DNA from: UBA6224 sp963730375
GTDB taxonomy: Bacteria > Patescibacteriota > Saccharimonadia > Saccharimonadales > UBA4665
DNA length: 64,000 nucleotides
Direction of reading: 5' to 3'
NCBI GenBank assembly: GCA_963730375.1
Contig: CAVSRJ010000001.1
Coordinates: 372,001-436,000 of the forward strand
In this document: positions 50,219 to 58,461 of the stretch, one piece after another
Layout: the number at the start of each line of letters is the position of its first letter
Numbering within the stretch: the stretch's first letter is position 1
The notes under the pieces: generated by a model
Seen by the model: only the letters and a program-made list of their open reading frames with translations
Told to the model about the DNA's origin: nothing
The model's database searches: none
Translations under genes and position numbers: made by a program

Positions 50219-51502
50219 ATGACAGACGATAAGGTAGCGGCAGCTATTGCCGGCGAGGAACAGCGAGAGCGTGAGGGAATCGAACTCATTCCGTCTGAAA
50301 ACTATGTTTCTCGGGATGTCCTTGACGCACTGGGCAGCGTATTTACCAACAAATATAGCGAGGGTTATCCCGGCAAGCGCTACTATGGCGGCCAGACCTA
50401 CACCGACATCGTCGAGCAGTTGGCAATAGACCGGGCGAAAAAGCTCTTCAAGGCCGATCACGCCAACGTTCAGCCGCATAGTGGTGCCCCGGCTAACGAG
50501 GCAGTCTACAGTGCATGGCTGGAGCCGGGTGACACTGTTCTGGCTATGGATCTGAGTCACGGTGGACACTTAACGCACGGTGCACCAGTGACGCGCAGTG
50601 CCAAATTGTACAACTTTATTCGCTATAAAATGAAAGATCCGGCGACTGGGGAAATCGACTATGATGAGCTGCGTGAACTCGCCCTGGCTAACAAGCCGAA
50701 GATTATCCTCGCCGGATTCAGTGCCTATCCTCGTGAACTCGACTACGCCAAATTTGCTGCCATCGCCAAAGAGGTAGGCGACGACTGCATGTTGATGGCG
50801 GATATGGCGCACATTGCCGGACTAATCGCCGGTGGCGTCGCTAAGAATCCGTTTGACTACGGCTTCCATGTGATCACGACGACGACCCACAAGACTCTTC
50901 GAGGACCCCGTGGCGGCCTCATACTCAGCAAAGGCAAGGTTGGTAATCCGCTCAAAGCACCGGCAAAGACGCTCGAAAATCTGCCGACACTGATTGACCG
51001 CTCGATATTCCCCGGCATGCAGGGCGGCCCGCACATGCATGTCATCGCCGCCAAAGCAGTCTGTTTTGGTGAGGCGCTGAAGCCAGATTTCAAGAGTTAT
51101 GCCAAACAGATTGTCAAAAATGCATCTGCACTAGCTGATGCGCTGCAGACGCGAGGCTTTCATCTGATTACCGGCGGTACAAGCAATCACCTCATTCTGG
51201 CTGATGTCTACAAAAGTTTTGCTATCGACGGCAAGATTGCTGAAGAGGCGTTGGATGCCATCGGTCTGACGCTCAACAAAAATGCCGTGGCTGATGATCC
51301 ACTGCCACCGTTCCGTCCCAGCGGCATTCGCCTGGGAACGCCAGCGCTGACCACTCGCGGCATGCGTGAAAAAGACATGGAACAAATTGCCGAATGGATG
51401 AAATTGGCTATCGAGCGACGTGAGAAACCAGATGAACTAAAAACGTTACAAGCAGAGGTAAAGGAATTTGCCTTGAAATTCCCACTGCCCAGCGATACAT
51501 AG
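50219..51502 (+). CDS. glyA: Serine hydroxymethyltransferase
   Basis: 427 aa, usual length. N-terminal LIPSENYVSRDVLDALGS, NKYSEGYPGKRYYGGQ, the PLP lysine in HVITTTTHKTLRGPRGG, then KNPFDYGF and GIRLGTPALTTRGM near the end. It interconverts serine and glycine with tetrahydrofolate and supplies one-carbon units. Retention in a reduced genome suggests that one-carbon transfer is still needed. The NUDIX gene follows 10 nt after the stop. Confidence 0.97.
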   Translation: MTDDKVAAAIAGEEQREREGIELIPSENYVSRDVLDALGSVFTNKYSEGYPGKRYYGGQTYTDIVEQLAIDRAKKLFKADHANVQPHSGAPANEAVYSAWLEPGDTVLAMDLSHGGHLTHGAPVTRSAKLYNFIRYKMKDPATGEIDYDELRELALANKPKIILAGFSAYPRELDYAKFAAIAKEVGDDCMLMADMAHIAGLIAGGVAKNPFDYGFHVITTTTHKTLRGPRGGLILSKGKVGNPLKAPAKTLENLPTLIDRSIFPGMQGGPHMHVIAAKAVCFGEALKPDFKSYAKQIVKNASALADALQTRGFHLITGGTSNHLILADVYKSFAIDGKIAEEALDAIGLTLNKNAVADDPLPPFRPSGIRLGTPALTTRGMREKDMEQIAEWMKLAIERREKPDELKTLQAEVKEFALKFPLPSDT

Positions 51503-51512
51503 GAGATTTTCA

Positions 51513-51995
51513 ATGAGCGGCATCATATTTCATGCAGCAGTTTTTCTAATCGTCAGAGACGAGCAAGGACGTTTGTTACTACACCAACGTGCCGGTACAA
51601 ACTTCCTGCCGGGCTATTGGGATTTTCCAAGTGGCCATGTTGAGGATAACGAATCATTCGCCGCGGCGGCAGTCCGAGAGTTACGTGAAGAAACCTCACT
51701 TGCAATTACGCCGGAGGATTTAGAGCTCGTTCATCTGAGCATTAACCATACCGATTCGCCGTACATTAACGCAGTGTTCATCGTTAAACATTGGCAGGGC
51801 ACCCCAACTATTACCGAGCCACACAAATGCAGTGGCATGGAATTTTTCAGCGAGGATGCGCTACCAGATAAATTGACACTGAGCGTGCGAAATCTGCAAC
51901 GTCAGGGTTTCAAATCAGATCTACACGCCGACGTCTTTATAAATCACGACGGCTTCAAAGACATCATGGGAGAGGATTTTGCGCTAAGCGAGTAG
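51513..51995 (+). CDS. NUDIX hydrolase
   Basis: 160 aa. The NUDIX box is GHVEDNESFAAAAVRELREE followed by TSL (G-x5-E-x7-R-E-x-x-E-E). Upstream VFLIVRDEQGRLLLHQRAG and FLPGYWDFPS are typical of MutT/dCTP-type proteins. It hydrolyses a nucleoside-diphosphate-linked substrate; which one cannot be told. It is co-transcribed with glyA and has GGAG before the ATG. Confidence 0.92.
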   Translation: MSGIIFHAAVFLIVRDEQGRLLLHQRAGTNFLPGYWDFPSGHVEDNESFAAAAVRELREETSLAITPEDLELVHLSINHTDSPYINAVFIVKHWQGTPTITEPHKCSGMEFFSEDALPDKLTLSVRNLQRQGFKSDLHADVFINHDGFKDIMGEDFALSE

Positions 51996-51996
51996 C

Positions 51997-52266
51997 TTAG
52001 CTGGTCTTCTTGGCGACCCAGGTCATAACGACAGCGGCGGTTACCCAGTTAGGGATAATCCACAGCGATGCCATGACGTAGTTGTCGGTGTAGTTGAGGC
52101 CGGCGTACCACGTGAAGCCCAGGTATGCGACGAACGGCAGGTATAGGAACCAGCCCATGTCGTTAACTGGGATGTAGCTGCCGCGGACTGGCTTGAACCA
52201 GACATCAGCTGTCCTGCTACGCTTAGAGGTTTTTGTTGCTCGTGATTTGGTTGTTTTCTTTGCCAT
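51997..52266 (-). CDS. Small membrane protein with basic N-terminus
   Basis: 89 aa. A Lys/Arg/Ser-rich start (MAKKTTKSRATKTSKRSR) is followed by a loop VRGSYIPVNDMGWFLYLP and two hydrophobic segments, FLYLPFVAYLGFTWYAG and VMASLWIIPNWVTAAVVM. It is probably anchored with the basic tail inside. I recognise no family. It converges with the NUDIX gene and lies 40 nt downstream of the murB stop on the same strand, but no functional link is evident. Confidence 0.65.
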   Translation of the reverse strand: MAKKTTKSRATKTSKRSRTADVWFKPVRGSYIPVNDMGWFLYLPFVAYLGFTWYAGLNYTDNYVMASLWIIPNWVTAAVVMTWVAKKTS

Positions 52267-52306
52267 ACTGCTTATGGTAGCACAGCATTGTTAAATTTAC
52301 ACAATT

Positions 52307-53332
52307 TTACGGCAGTAGTTCGGGCTCTTGCTGGAGGTCGACATCGAACTGGGCTTTTACTTTGTCGACAATCTTTTGCCGAAAGGTGAGGAGCTGTTCG
52401 GTTTTTTCGGCTGATTCGTTCACAAATACCAGTGGCTGATGCGCCCATGTTGCCATGCCGGTTTCGGTATCGTGAAAGTCTTTGAAGCCGACTTGCTCAA
52501 TTATCCAAGCCGCCGATAATTTAATGCCTCCCTCAACTTCCCAGTGCGGCACCATAGGATAGTCAGCTTGAATTTGCGTAAATGTGCCCCGATCGATAAT
52601 CGGGTTGCCAAAGAACGAACCATTGTTAGCCACGCTTGCTGGATCCGGCAGCTTACTGCGTCTGATGGCAGTTACGGCATCACGCAGTACCGATGCATCG
52701 TATATTTCGACACTATGTTCTTTGAGATATTTGTCGATGGCCGGATAGAGCGGCGGCTGCGGCAGGGTAGTCGTGAGGTGTAATAAGATGCCGGTGATGA
52801 TATAGCGATCTCGGTCGGTCGTCTTGAACCTACTCGTGCGATAGCCGAACCGGCAGTCGATATTCGGGATATTGGTAAATGTGTGAGTTTCCTTGTCATA
52901 AACCTCAACACTGACGAGCGAATTGGATATTTCTTGACCGTAGGCACCGACGTTCTGGACGGGCGTAGCTCCTGCGGTTCCGGGGATGAGACTGAGACAC
53001 TCTATGCCCGAGAGCCCCTCGCTGACACTGCGCTCCACCACACTGTCCCAGTTTTCTCCCGCACCAACCGTAATGTAGTGGTTGTTGGCATCCTCTGCAC
53101 GATCTTCATACCCCATGATTTTGTTGACGATAATCAGACCCTCAAAGCCTTCATCTCGCCAGACTATATTGCTGCCGTCACCAATGGCCAGAATGGGTAG
53201 CGAGCGCTCCTCAGCCCAGGCCACCGCCTCGCTGACATCTTGTCGGCTGGTGACCTCACACAGATAGGCCGCATTGCCACCTAGCCGCATGGTTGAATGC
53301 TCGCGTAGGGACACCTGCTCTTGTATATTCAT
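52307..53332 (-). CDS. murB: UDP-N-acetylenolpyruvoylglucosamine reductase MurB
   Basis: 341 aa. FAD-binding domain: STMRLGGNAAYLCEV, LAIGDGSNIVWRDEGFEGLI; core GIECLSLIPGTAGATPVQNV with the YRTSRFK loop; and C-terminal VANNGSFFGNPIID (the Ser-Phe-Phe active site) with SAAWIIEQVGFK. It reduces the MurA product to UDP-MurNAc, so it works with the HTH-MurA protein nearby. A TATAAT box 6 nt before the ATG at 53332 supports that start over the longer frame from 53431. Confidence 0.95.
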   Translation of the reverse strand: MNIQEQVSLREHSTMRLGGNAAYLCEVTSRQDVSEAVAWAEERSLPILAIGDGSNIVWRDEGFEGLIIVNKIMGYEDRAEDANNHYITVGAGENWDSVVERSVSEGLSGIECLSLIPGTAGATPVQNVGAYGQEISNSLVSVEVYDKETHTFTNIPNIDCRFGYRTSRFKTTDRDRYIITGILLHLTTTLPQPPLYPAIDKYLKEHSVEIYDASVLRDAVTAIRRSKLPDPASVANNGSFFGNPIIDRGTFTQIQADYPMVPHWEVEGGIKLSAAWIIEQVGFKDFHDTETGMATWAHQPLVFVNESAEKTEQLLTFRQKIVDKVKAQFDVDLQQEPELLP

Positions 53333-53338
53333 GTCCGT

Positions 53339-53344
53339 ATTATA
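53339..53344 (-). promoter_or_regulatory. -10 box for murB
   Basis: TATAAT on the minus strand ends 6 nt before the ATG at 53332. Confidence 0.65.
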
Positions 53345-53415
53345 GCCTACCTGAGATTGTGGGTTGCGTTGATGGAAATTTTGGCGTTTACTAGAGGTAC
53401 ATGAAGGAGGAGCCG

Positions 53416-53961
53416 ATGCAAAAACCGACACCTTTTAACAAGCTTGGGGCTCGCCTCAAGTATGTGCGCGAACAGCGTCGAGAGACGCTCGCAGAGGCAG
53501 CAGGTGCTGTTGAGATTGACGTTGAAGCACTGGATCGCATCGAATCGGGGTATGAATGCCCCGCCGAGGATATCCTCCTGCTACTCATGGATCATTTTGA
53601 TGTGCATGATCAGGACGCAGTGCAGATTTGGGAGACTGCCGGCTATGCCGCTGGCACTGATGCGCGTGATGGCCGTAGTCGTGGGCTCGAGCAGCTGGAA
53701 AAAGGCAGTGCGGTCGTTGTCCTGGCCATGGATATGCGTACGCAATATTCGGATGGTATCGAGATTTCGGCTAATACTGCTGGCGTGGTTCTGCAGTTCA
53801 CCCAGGAGGGTGTAAACGGCTCTCAGCCAGTTGCACGTGTCGGCATGAGTTACGAACAAGCACAGACCGTTCTGGACAGTTTGCAGCGCACGATTTTGCA
53901 AGGAAAAGCCGGGTATACCCAGCGTCGTTTGGGTCAGCCCCGCCGTCATACCGATAAATAG
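53416..53961 (+). CDS. XRE-family regulator with C-terminal sensor-like domain
   Basis: 181 aa. GGAGGAG before the ATG at 53416 decides the start. A helix-turn-helix occupies residues 8-65 (ARLKYVREQRRETLAEAAGA, IDVEALDRIESGYECPAEDI). The C-terminal half, with a VVVLAMDMRTQYSDGIEISA strand section and VARVGMSYEQAQTVLDSLQR, resembles DUF3467-type domains found with DNA-binding partners. It would sense an unknown signal. It is directly upstream of a 37-aa gene and the redox operon, so it could regulate that operon. Confidence 0.75.
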   Translation: MQKPTPFNKLGARLKYVREQRRETLAEAAGAVEIDVEALDRIESGYECPAEDILLLLMDHFDVHDQDAVQIWETAGYAAGTDARDGRSRGLEQLEKGSAVVVLAMDMRTQYSDGIEISANTAGVVLQFTQEGVNGSQPVARVGMSYEQAQTVLDSLQRTILQGKAGYTQRRLGQPRRHTDK

Positions 53962-54033
53962 GTATGAGATATTTCATAGTCACGTCCTGGGACGTTTGAC
54001 ATACTCCTCTGTAGGTAAGGGAGGAATAACTAT

Positions 54034-54147
54034 ATGGTACGAAGAAATTGGGACACCGTAGCACGAAAAGAATTTGAGGCTATGGATGCAGACGAGCGTG
54101 AGTCCTTCATGGAGCTACGCGCCCGAGTTTATGATGACGTCGCGTAG
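54034..54147 (+). CDS. 37-aa protein, unknown
   Basis: 37 aa from the ATG after GGGAGGAA (10 nt upstream). It begins MVRRNWDTVARKEFEAMDA and ends LRARVYDDVA. It is charged, helical and has no hydrophobic segment. The strong ribosome site and codon use support a real gene. It lies between the XRE regulator and the redox operon. No family is recognised. Confidence 0.55.
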   Translation: MVRRNWDTVARKEFEAMDADERESFMELRARVYDDVA

Positions 54148-54285
54148 CGTCTGCCTTGGATCATCGTAGCTGTAACGTCGTACTCTTGCCGGTGCACTTT
54201 TTGTGTCACTGGCGTTAGAGCAGGGGTGGGATGCCCTAAGCTTAATTTATGATAGCCTGTGCTAGAATAAGCACAAAGGGTAGCA

Positions 54286-55470
54286 ATGGCGAATTATATC
54301 GTAGCCGACAATCGGCAGATAACTCCTTCGACACAACTCATCACTTTGCGGCTTACCAAGGGTAAGCCATTGTTATTTCAGCCCGGACAATATGCTGCCA
54401 TCAACGGCTACAAGCAGGGCCGACCGATGCCGATCCGATGTTTTTCGATTGTGAGTTCGCCGACCGAAACTGGTACGCTGCAGTTTTCGATGCGAGTACG
54501 TGGCAGGTTTACACATGCAGTTGCAGAGCTCCGTCCCAATACTCCAGTCCATGTCCAGGGCCCGTATGGCGGTCTTGTCTACAATCCTGTTGAACAACAT
54601 CGGGTTGTCCTGTTGGCGGGCGGTATCGGCATAACTCCATTCATGAGCATGATGCGATACTCCACCGATATTCATGCCGGTAGTGATATCCATTTGTTCT
54701 ATTCTCTGGCCAATCAGGATGATGCGCCCTTTGCCGAGGAAATACTGCAATTGAGCCGTGTAAATACCCATCTGCAACCGACATTCGTAGTGGCCCAGGG
54801 TGAGACACACCGGTTCCCGCATCAACATGTCGCCAGCGGCATGCTCGACACGAACGTTGTCGAGCAATATGCCGGACCAGTATTTGGTGATGTAACTACA
54901 CAATTCTACATTTGTGGGCCACCACCATTCATGAATGCCATGCTTAAAGCTTTAACGGCACGTGGTGTTTCTAGGAGTAGTATCATGACGGAAGCTTTTA
55001 GTCAGGGGCCTAACCGTCAGACGGGCAAGGTTCGTGACTGGCCGTTCGGCATGTATGCGCTGACGGCCCTAGGTTTATCGGCTGGTTCATTTATTGTGAT
55101 GGGCGCAGACCTGGCAAATATTATTCCACCCGAGGGTAGCGTCAATACATCCAAACAACTCACGAGCTCACTCTCAAACAACCGACAACAAGATCTCGAT
55201 ACATTGATAAATTCCTTACCGCCTGCCGATAGCTCGGCCAAACGCTCGCCAAAATTGCGAGCTGCAATCGCCGCCGCCGACCGGCAATCGGCTGTCACAA
55301 GTCAAGTTGCGAGCGGCACCTCCTCGAGTACAACTTCTAACTCGACAACATCTTCGAGCACACCCACATCAACCACCACCCCGACAACAACTACAGCCAC
55401 GCCGACCCCTGCACCACCTCCGCCACCACCCACCTGCACCACGACCCAAAGTGGAGTAACGACATGCTAA
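54286..55470 (+). CDS. Membrane-anchored flavin/NAD(P)H reductase with extracellular Ser/Thr/Pro tail
   Basis: 394 aa. FAD-binding domain with MPIRCFSIVSSPT (R-x-F-S), NAD-binding domain with VLLAGGIGITPFMSMMRY and FYICGPPPFMNAMLKAL, as in ferredoxin-NADP reductase. A membrane helix follows near residue 255 (GMYALTALGLSAGSFIVM), then about 110 residues of Ser, Thr and Pro. The last residues TQSGVTTC resemble the S-G-A-T motif that ApbE flavinylates. It should take electrons from cytosolic NAD(P)H. The ApbE gene overlaps it by 7 nt. Confidence 0.85.
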   Translation: MANYIVADNRQITPSTQLITLRLTKGKPLLFQPGQYAAINGYKQGRPMPIRCFSIVSSPTETGTLQFSMRVRGRFTHAVAELRPNTPVHVQGPYGGLVYNPVEQHRVVLLAGGIGITPFMSMMRYSTDIHAGSDIHLFYSLANQDDAPFAEEILQLSRVNTHLQPTFVVAQGETHRFPHQHVASGMLDTNVVEQYAGPVFGDVTTQFYICGPPPFMNAMLKALTARGVSRSSIMTEAFSQGPNRQTGKVRDWPFGMYALTALGLSAGSFIVMGADLANIIPPEGSVNTSKQLTSSLSNNRQQDLDTLINSLPPADSSAKRSPKLRAAIAAADRQSAVTSQVASGTSSSTTSNSTTSSSTPTSTTTPTTTTATPTPAPPPPPPTCTTTQSGVTTC

Positions 55471-56414
55471 AGCAGTACCACCAAACAATTACGGCACTGG
55501 GTGGAGACGTTACGCTGGTAGTTACGTCGGAACACCCCTTTTCAGAACAAGATTTTTCAAATATTTGGCGAAAAGTCTATGAGTTCGAACGTCGATTTAG
55601 CCGATTTTTACCAGAGAGCGAACTATCACAGTTTAATCGTAAGGCAGGTCTTGATGTACCGATAAGCCCAGAATTTGCGACATTGTTGCAGGCTTCATTG
55701 CAACTGAGCCAGCAGACAGACGGCCTGTACAACCCATTTGTCTTGCCAGCTGTACAGCGAGCAGGCTACCTGCGTTCAGCGGTCGCCGAGTATAGTGACG
55801 ATACCGTCCCAGATTACCGCGCACGCAGCGTGACTGATGTCGCTTCATTACACCTCCGAGGCGACATCGCGACTATCCCATACGGCACAGCCATAGATAT
55901 AGGCGGCTGCGGCAAGGGCTATTTGGCAGACATGATTGCTGCTGATCTGCGGGCGTTGGCATTGCCAGGATTCTGGCTGTCACTGAGCGGTGACATGGTT
56001 ACGTACGGCGTCGATGCGTCCAATCAGCCGTGGCAAACCTCGGTGCAGGCAGCAAATTTACGTCGTGATGTTGAGCAAGCAATCAGTGCCGCCGGCAACT
56101 TAATAGGGATTGCGACCTCGGGAACATTGCGCCGGCCTGGGCAGAAACTGAAGTCTGGCAAGCACCACATTATTGATCCGCGTACTGCTCAGTCAGCAGA
56201 TACGGACATTCTGCTGGTGACTGTCGTGGCGGAAAAGGCGGTAGAAGCTGATGTGCTGGCTTCGTGCGCGGTCATTCTTGGTAGCCGAGATGCTCCGGCA
56301 TTTTTACGTAAGGCTGGTGTTCTGGCGTCAGTTATTCAAACTTATGACGGTATTGTATTCGACGGAGACGACTATATAGTTCCTGCTCAATCAGTTAAGG
56401 AGATGGCACGATGA
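55464..56414 (+). CDS. apbE: FAD:protein FMN transferase ApbE
   Basis: 316 aa. ApbE signatures are FERRFSRFLPESELSQFNRK, FATLLQASLQLSQQTDGLYN, the AIDIGGCGKGYLADM box, GFWLSLSGDMVTYG, and the C-terminal HHIIDPRTAQSADTDILL (D-P-x-T-A) and VEADVLASCAVIL. It moves FMN from FAD to a Thr or Ser of a partner protein outside the cytoplasm. No signal peptide is clear. The overlaps with both neighbours make it part of the redox operon, so its target is probably another protein of the operon. Confidence 0.93.
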   Translation: MLKQYHQTITALGGDVTLVVTSEHPFSEQDFSNIWRKVYEFERRFSRFLPESELSQFNRKAGLDVPISPEFATLLQASLQLSQQTDGLYNPFVLPAVQRAGYLRSAVAEYSDDTVPDYRARSVTDVASLHLRGDIATIPYGTAIDIGGCGKGYLADMIAADLRALALPGFWLSLSGDMVTYGVDASNQPWQTSVQAANLRRDVEQAISAAGNLIGIATSGTLRRPGQKLKSGKHHIIDPRTAQSADTDILLVTVVAEKAVEADVLASCAVILGSRDAPAFLRKAGVLASVIQTYDGIVFDGDDYIVPAQSVKEMAR

Positions 56415-57127
56415 GGCGATGGAACTCCTTGCTGCTGGCGTCCTTCATAGTGGTAGGTTTATTGTGGATTGCAGTACCTCGGCCAGTGTTTGCCGCTGCT
56501 GCACCCGGAAATGTTACCGTACAAACTAAACCAGAAGGCCAGTTGGGCGGGAAGTTCACCTCACGAGCAAAAACCTCGTGGCCATGGTATGTGACCCGCG
56601 CCTCCGGACTCGTTGCAGCTGTGTCATTGGTCATATTACTACTCTCGGGCATTGGTCAGATTACCGGCTACACGTACAGGCTTCTCGATCCCTTGACCTC
56701 GTGGGCTTCCCACCGAGCACTCGGCATTGCCTTTGGTATATCAGTATTGGTGCACGTCGGATCTTTGCTGTTTGATCATTTCGTGCAATTTTCTATCTGG
56801 CAGTTACTTATCCCATGGTTGTCGGATTATAAACCGCTGACATTGTTCGGCATACATCTTGGTTCGCTGTACGTGGCGCTTGGCGTTATTGCGTTGTACT
56901 TGGTTGCCGTCATTATCATCACTTCCTTGCTGTGGGTGGAGAAAAAGCCAGCCACCTGGAAACTCATTCATCTGCTGTCGTACGTCACAATTGCAATTGT
57001 GTTTGTGCATGCAATTTTCCTCGGCACTGATCTGGCGCATGGCGTTTTCCGGTGGTCATGGATTGGCTTGAACATCCTCGTTTTCATTGCTGCACTAACT
57101 CGACTCAGGCGGGCAAAGACGATATGA
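56411..57127 (+). CDS. Ferric-reductase-like transmembrane cytochrome b
   Basis: 238 aa. A signal-like N-terminus (LLLASFIVVGLLWIAVPRPVFA) is followed by about 30 external residues and six helices. Two helices each carry a pair of His 14 apart: SHRALGIAFGISVLVH and IHLLSYVTIAIVFVH. That is the bis-heme pattern of ferric-reductase/NOX and MsrQ-type proteins. It would carry electrons across the membrane through two hemes. The gene overlaps apbE by ATGA and the next gene by ATGA. Confidence 0.9.
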   Translation: MRRWNSLLLASFIVVGLLWIAVPRPVFAAAAPGNVTVQTKPEGQLGGKFTSRAKTSWPWYVTRASGLVAAVSLVILLLSGIGQITGYTYRLLDPLTSWASHRALGIAFGISVLVHVGSLLFDHFVQFSIWQLLIPWLSDYKPLTLFGIHLGSLYVALGVIALYLVAVIIITSLLWVEKKPATWKLIHLLSYVTIAIVFVHAIFLGTDLAHGVFRWSWIGLNILVFIAALTRLRRAKTI

Positions 57128-58026
57128 GCGGGGAACTAGACTATACACAAAATCCCTGGCGTTTGCGATTGCGCTGGATACTTGTGTACCTACTATTAAT
57201 TGCCCTCGCTGTTATCATTGGGTATTTCACGTATGGGCGAATCCAGACCTACACCTTGCCGAACGGGGGTGTCGAATTGCATGTGCCATATACGCGTTAT
57301 CTGGTTGGTGAGAACATCAGTTTTACCGTCACGAATAATTTCGACAGTTCTATCTATGTAGTTAATGGGTGTCCGGCAGAACCGCTGAGCGTCTACAAAT
57401 ATATCAACAAGACGTGGGTCCGCATACATGACAAGACAAACATCAAGAATTGTAATAATCAAGATCGCAGTGTCGAGATAGCGCCACACAGCAATTTGAC
57501 AGCGACTTTCGATGATTGGCCACACCTATTCAGTTCGCCCGGAACATACCGCATTGCAATGCAGGTTGAATATTACGACACGGTGCCGTATCAGGATTTC
57601 CAAGTCGTTGCTAAGCCAAAACCAAAACCTCAGCCAGCTGCCTCGTCATTGCCTATCCCAACAACCCAGAATTCTAGCAACACAAACTCGTCAACTACTA
57701 CCAACAGCGAAACAGAAGAGCACGAGGGTGAATCTGCGCTAAATCCGCACACCTACACAGTCTATGTAAATTCGTCGGGCAACTATAGCGTTAGCAACCT
57801 ATCCTTACACGTAGGCGATAGCGTTCGCTTTGTATACCAAACCCCATATCACGACGAGGTACGGACATACTTCACGCCGATTAACGGTACATCGACGAAC
57901 GTGTCGTCGGTGACGGTGGACGCAGAGTACACCTCTCGCACCCGACAATTTACCAAAGAGGGTACCTGGCGATTCCGAGCGGCTGATCACAGCGGCAATA
58001 CAGGCACGGTGACTGTGAATGACTAA
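57124..58026 (+). CDS. Membrane-anchored protein with cupredoxin-like domain
   Basis: 300 aa. An N-terminal membrane helix (WILVYLLLIALAVIIGYFTY) anchors two external domains. The first is BsuPI-like or Ig-like (YTRYLVGENISFTVTNNF, SPGTYRIAMQVEYY). After a Ser/Thr/Asn-rich linker the second has YVNSSGNYSVSNLSLHVGDS, YQTPYHDEVRTYF and KEGTWRFRAADHSGNTGTVT, the layout of a plastocyanin-type domain. The usual copper Cys is absent, so copper binding is doubtful. Position suggests an external partner of the heme protein. Confidence 0.72.
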   Translation: MSGELDYTQNPWRLRLRWILVYLLLIALAVIIGYFTYGRIQTYTLPNGGVELHVPYTRYLVGENISFTVTNNFDSSIYVVNGCPAEPLSVYKYINKTWVRIHDKTNIKNCNNQDRSVEIAPHSNLTATFDDWPHLFSSPGTYRIAMQVEYYDTVPYQDFQVVAKPKPKPQPAASSLPIPTTQNSSNTNSSTTTNSETEEHEGESALNPHTYTVYVNSSGNYSVSNLSLHVGDSVRFVYQTPYHDEVRTYFTPINGTSTNVSSVTVDAEYTSRTRQFTKEGTWRFRAADHSGNTGTVTVND

Positions 58027-58041
58027 GCGACAATACGATTA

Positions 58042-58118
58042 TGGTACCCCGCACAGGAATCGAACCTGCAACCTTTGGTACCGGAAACCAACGCTCTATC
58101 CAATTGAGCTAACGGGGC
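58042..58118 (-). tRNA. tRNA-Arg(CCG), CCA encoded
   Basis: Acceptor GCCCCGT/GCGGGGT (with wobble), CCA. Anticodon stem TTGGT/ACCAA, loop TTCCGGT, anticodon CCG. T-arm GCAGGTTCGATTCCTGT. Confidence 0.93.
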
Positions 58119-58172
58119 AGTAGCTTCAGTATAACGGCTTGCAAATGACGAGAAAAGGTGTATAAAAGTCAT

Positions 58173-58379
58173 ATGCGAAAACCCGACGAACTTGACTCTA
58201 TGATTGCTGCCGACAAACTGCTACAAGATTTCGATAACTCAAAGTGGAGTTATTCGGCCACTGAGCGAATGGCGCGCCGGGCGGGCGAACTCGTCCTATC
58301 TGCCCTTGGCAGCCTAGGCCAGTCCTTTATGCCACTTGCCGCTGGCGAGATAGCCAGACAGTATGACGCAGAAGCGTAA
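58173..58379 (+). CDS. Small helical protein, unknown
   Basis: 68 aa from the ATG at 58173; a TATAAA box at 58161-58166 ends 6 nt before it, so the longer GTG reading from 58158 is unlikely. It is helical and mixed in charge (PDELDSMIAADKLLQDFDNS, SATERMARRAGELVLSAL) with no membrane segment. It sits between tRNA-Arg and an LTNTG surface-protein gene with no recognisable family. A single small domain of this size could bind a partner protein. Confidence 0.55.
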   Translation: MRKPDELDSMIAADKLLQDFDNSKWSYSATERMARRAGELVLSALGSLGQSFMPLAAGEIARQYDAEA

Positions 58380-58461
58380 GCACACCGATTGTATAATTTT
58401 GATGACGTACTTGCCTAGATATGATATAATCTTACAAAACAAGCGAGGATATTAGGACCAC

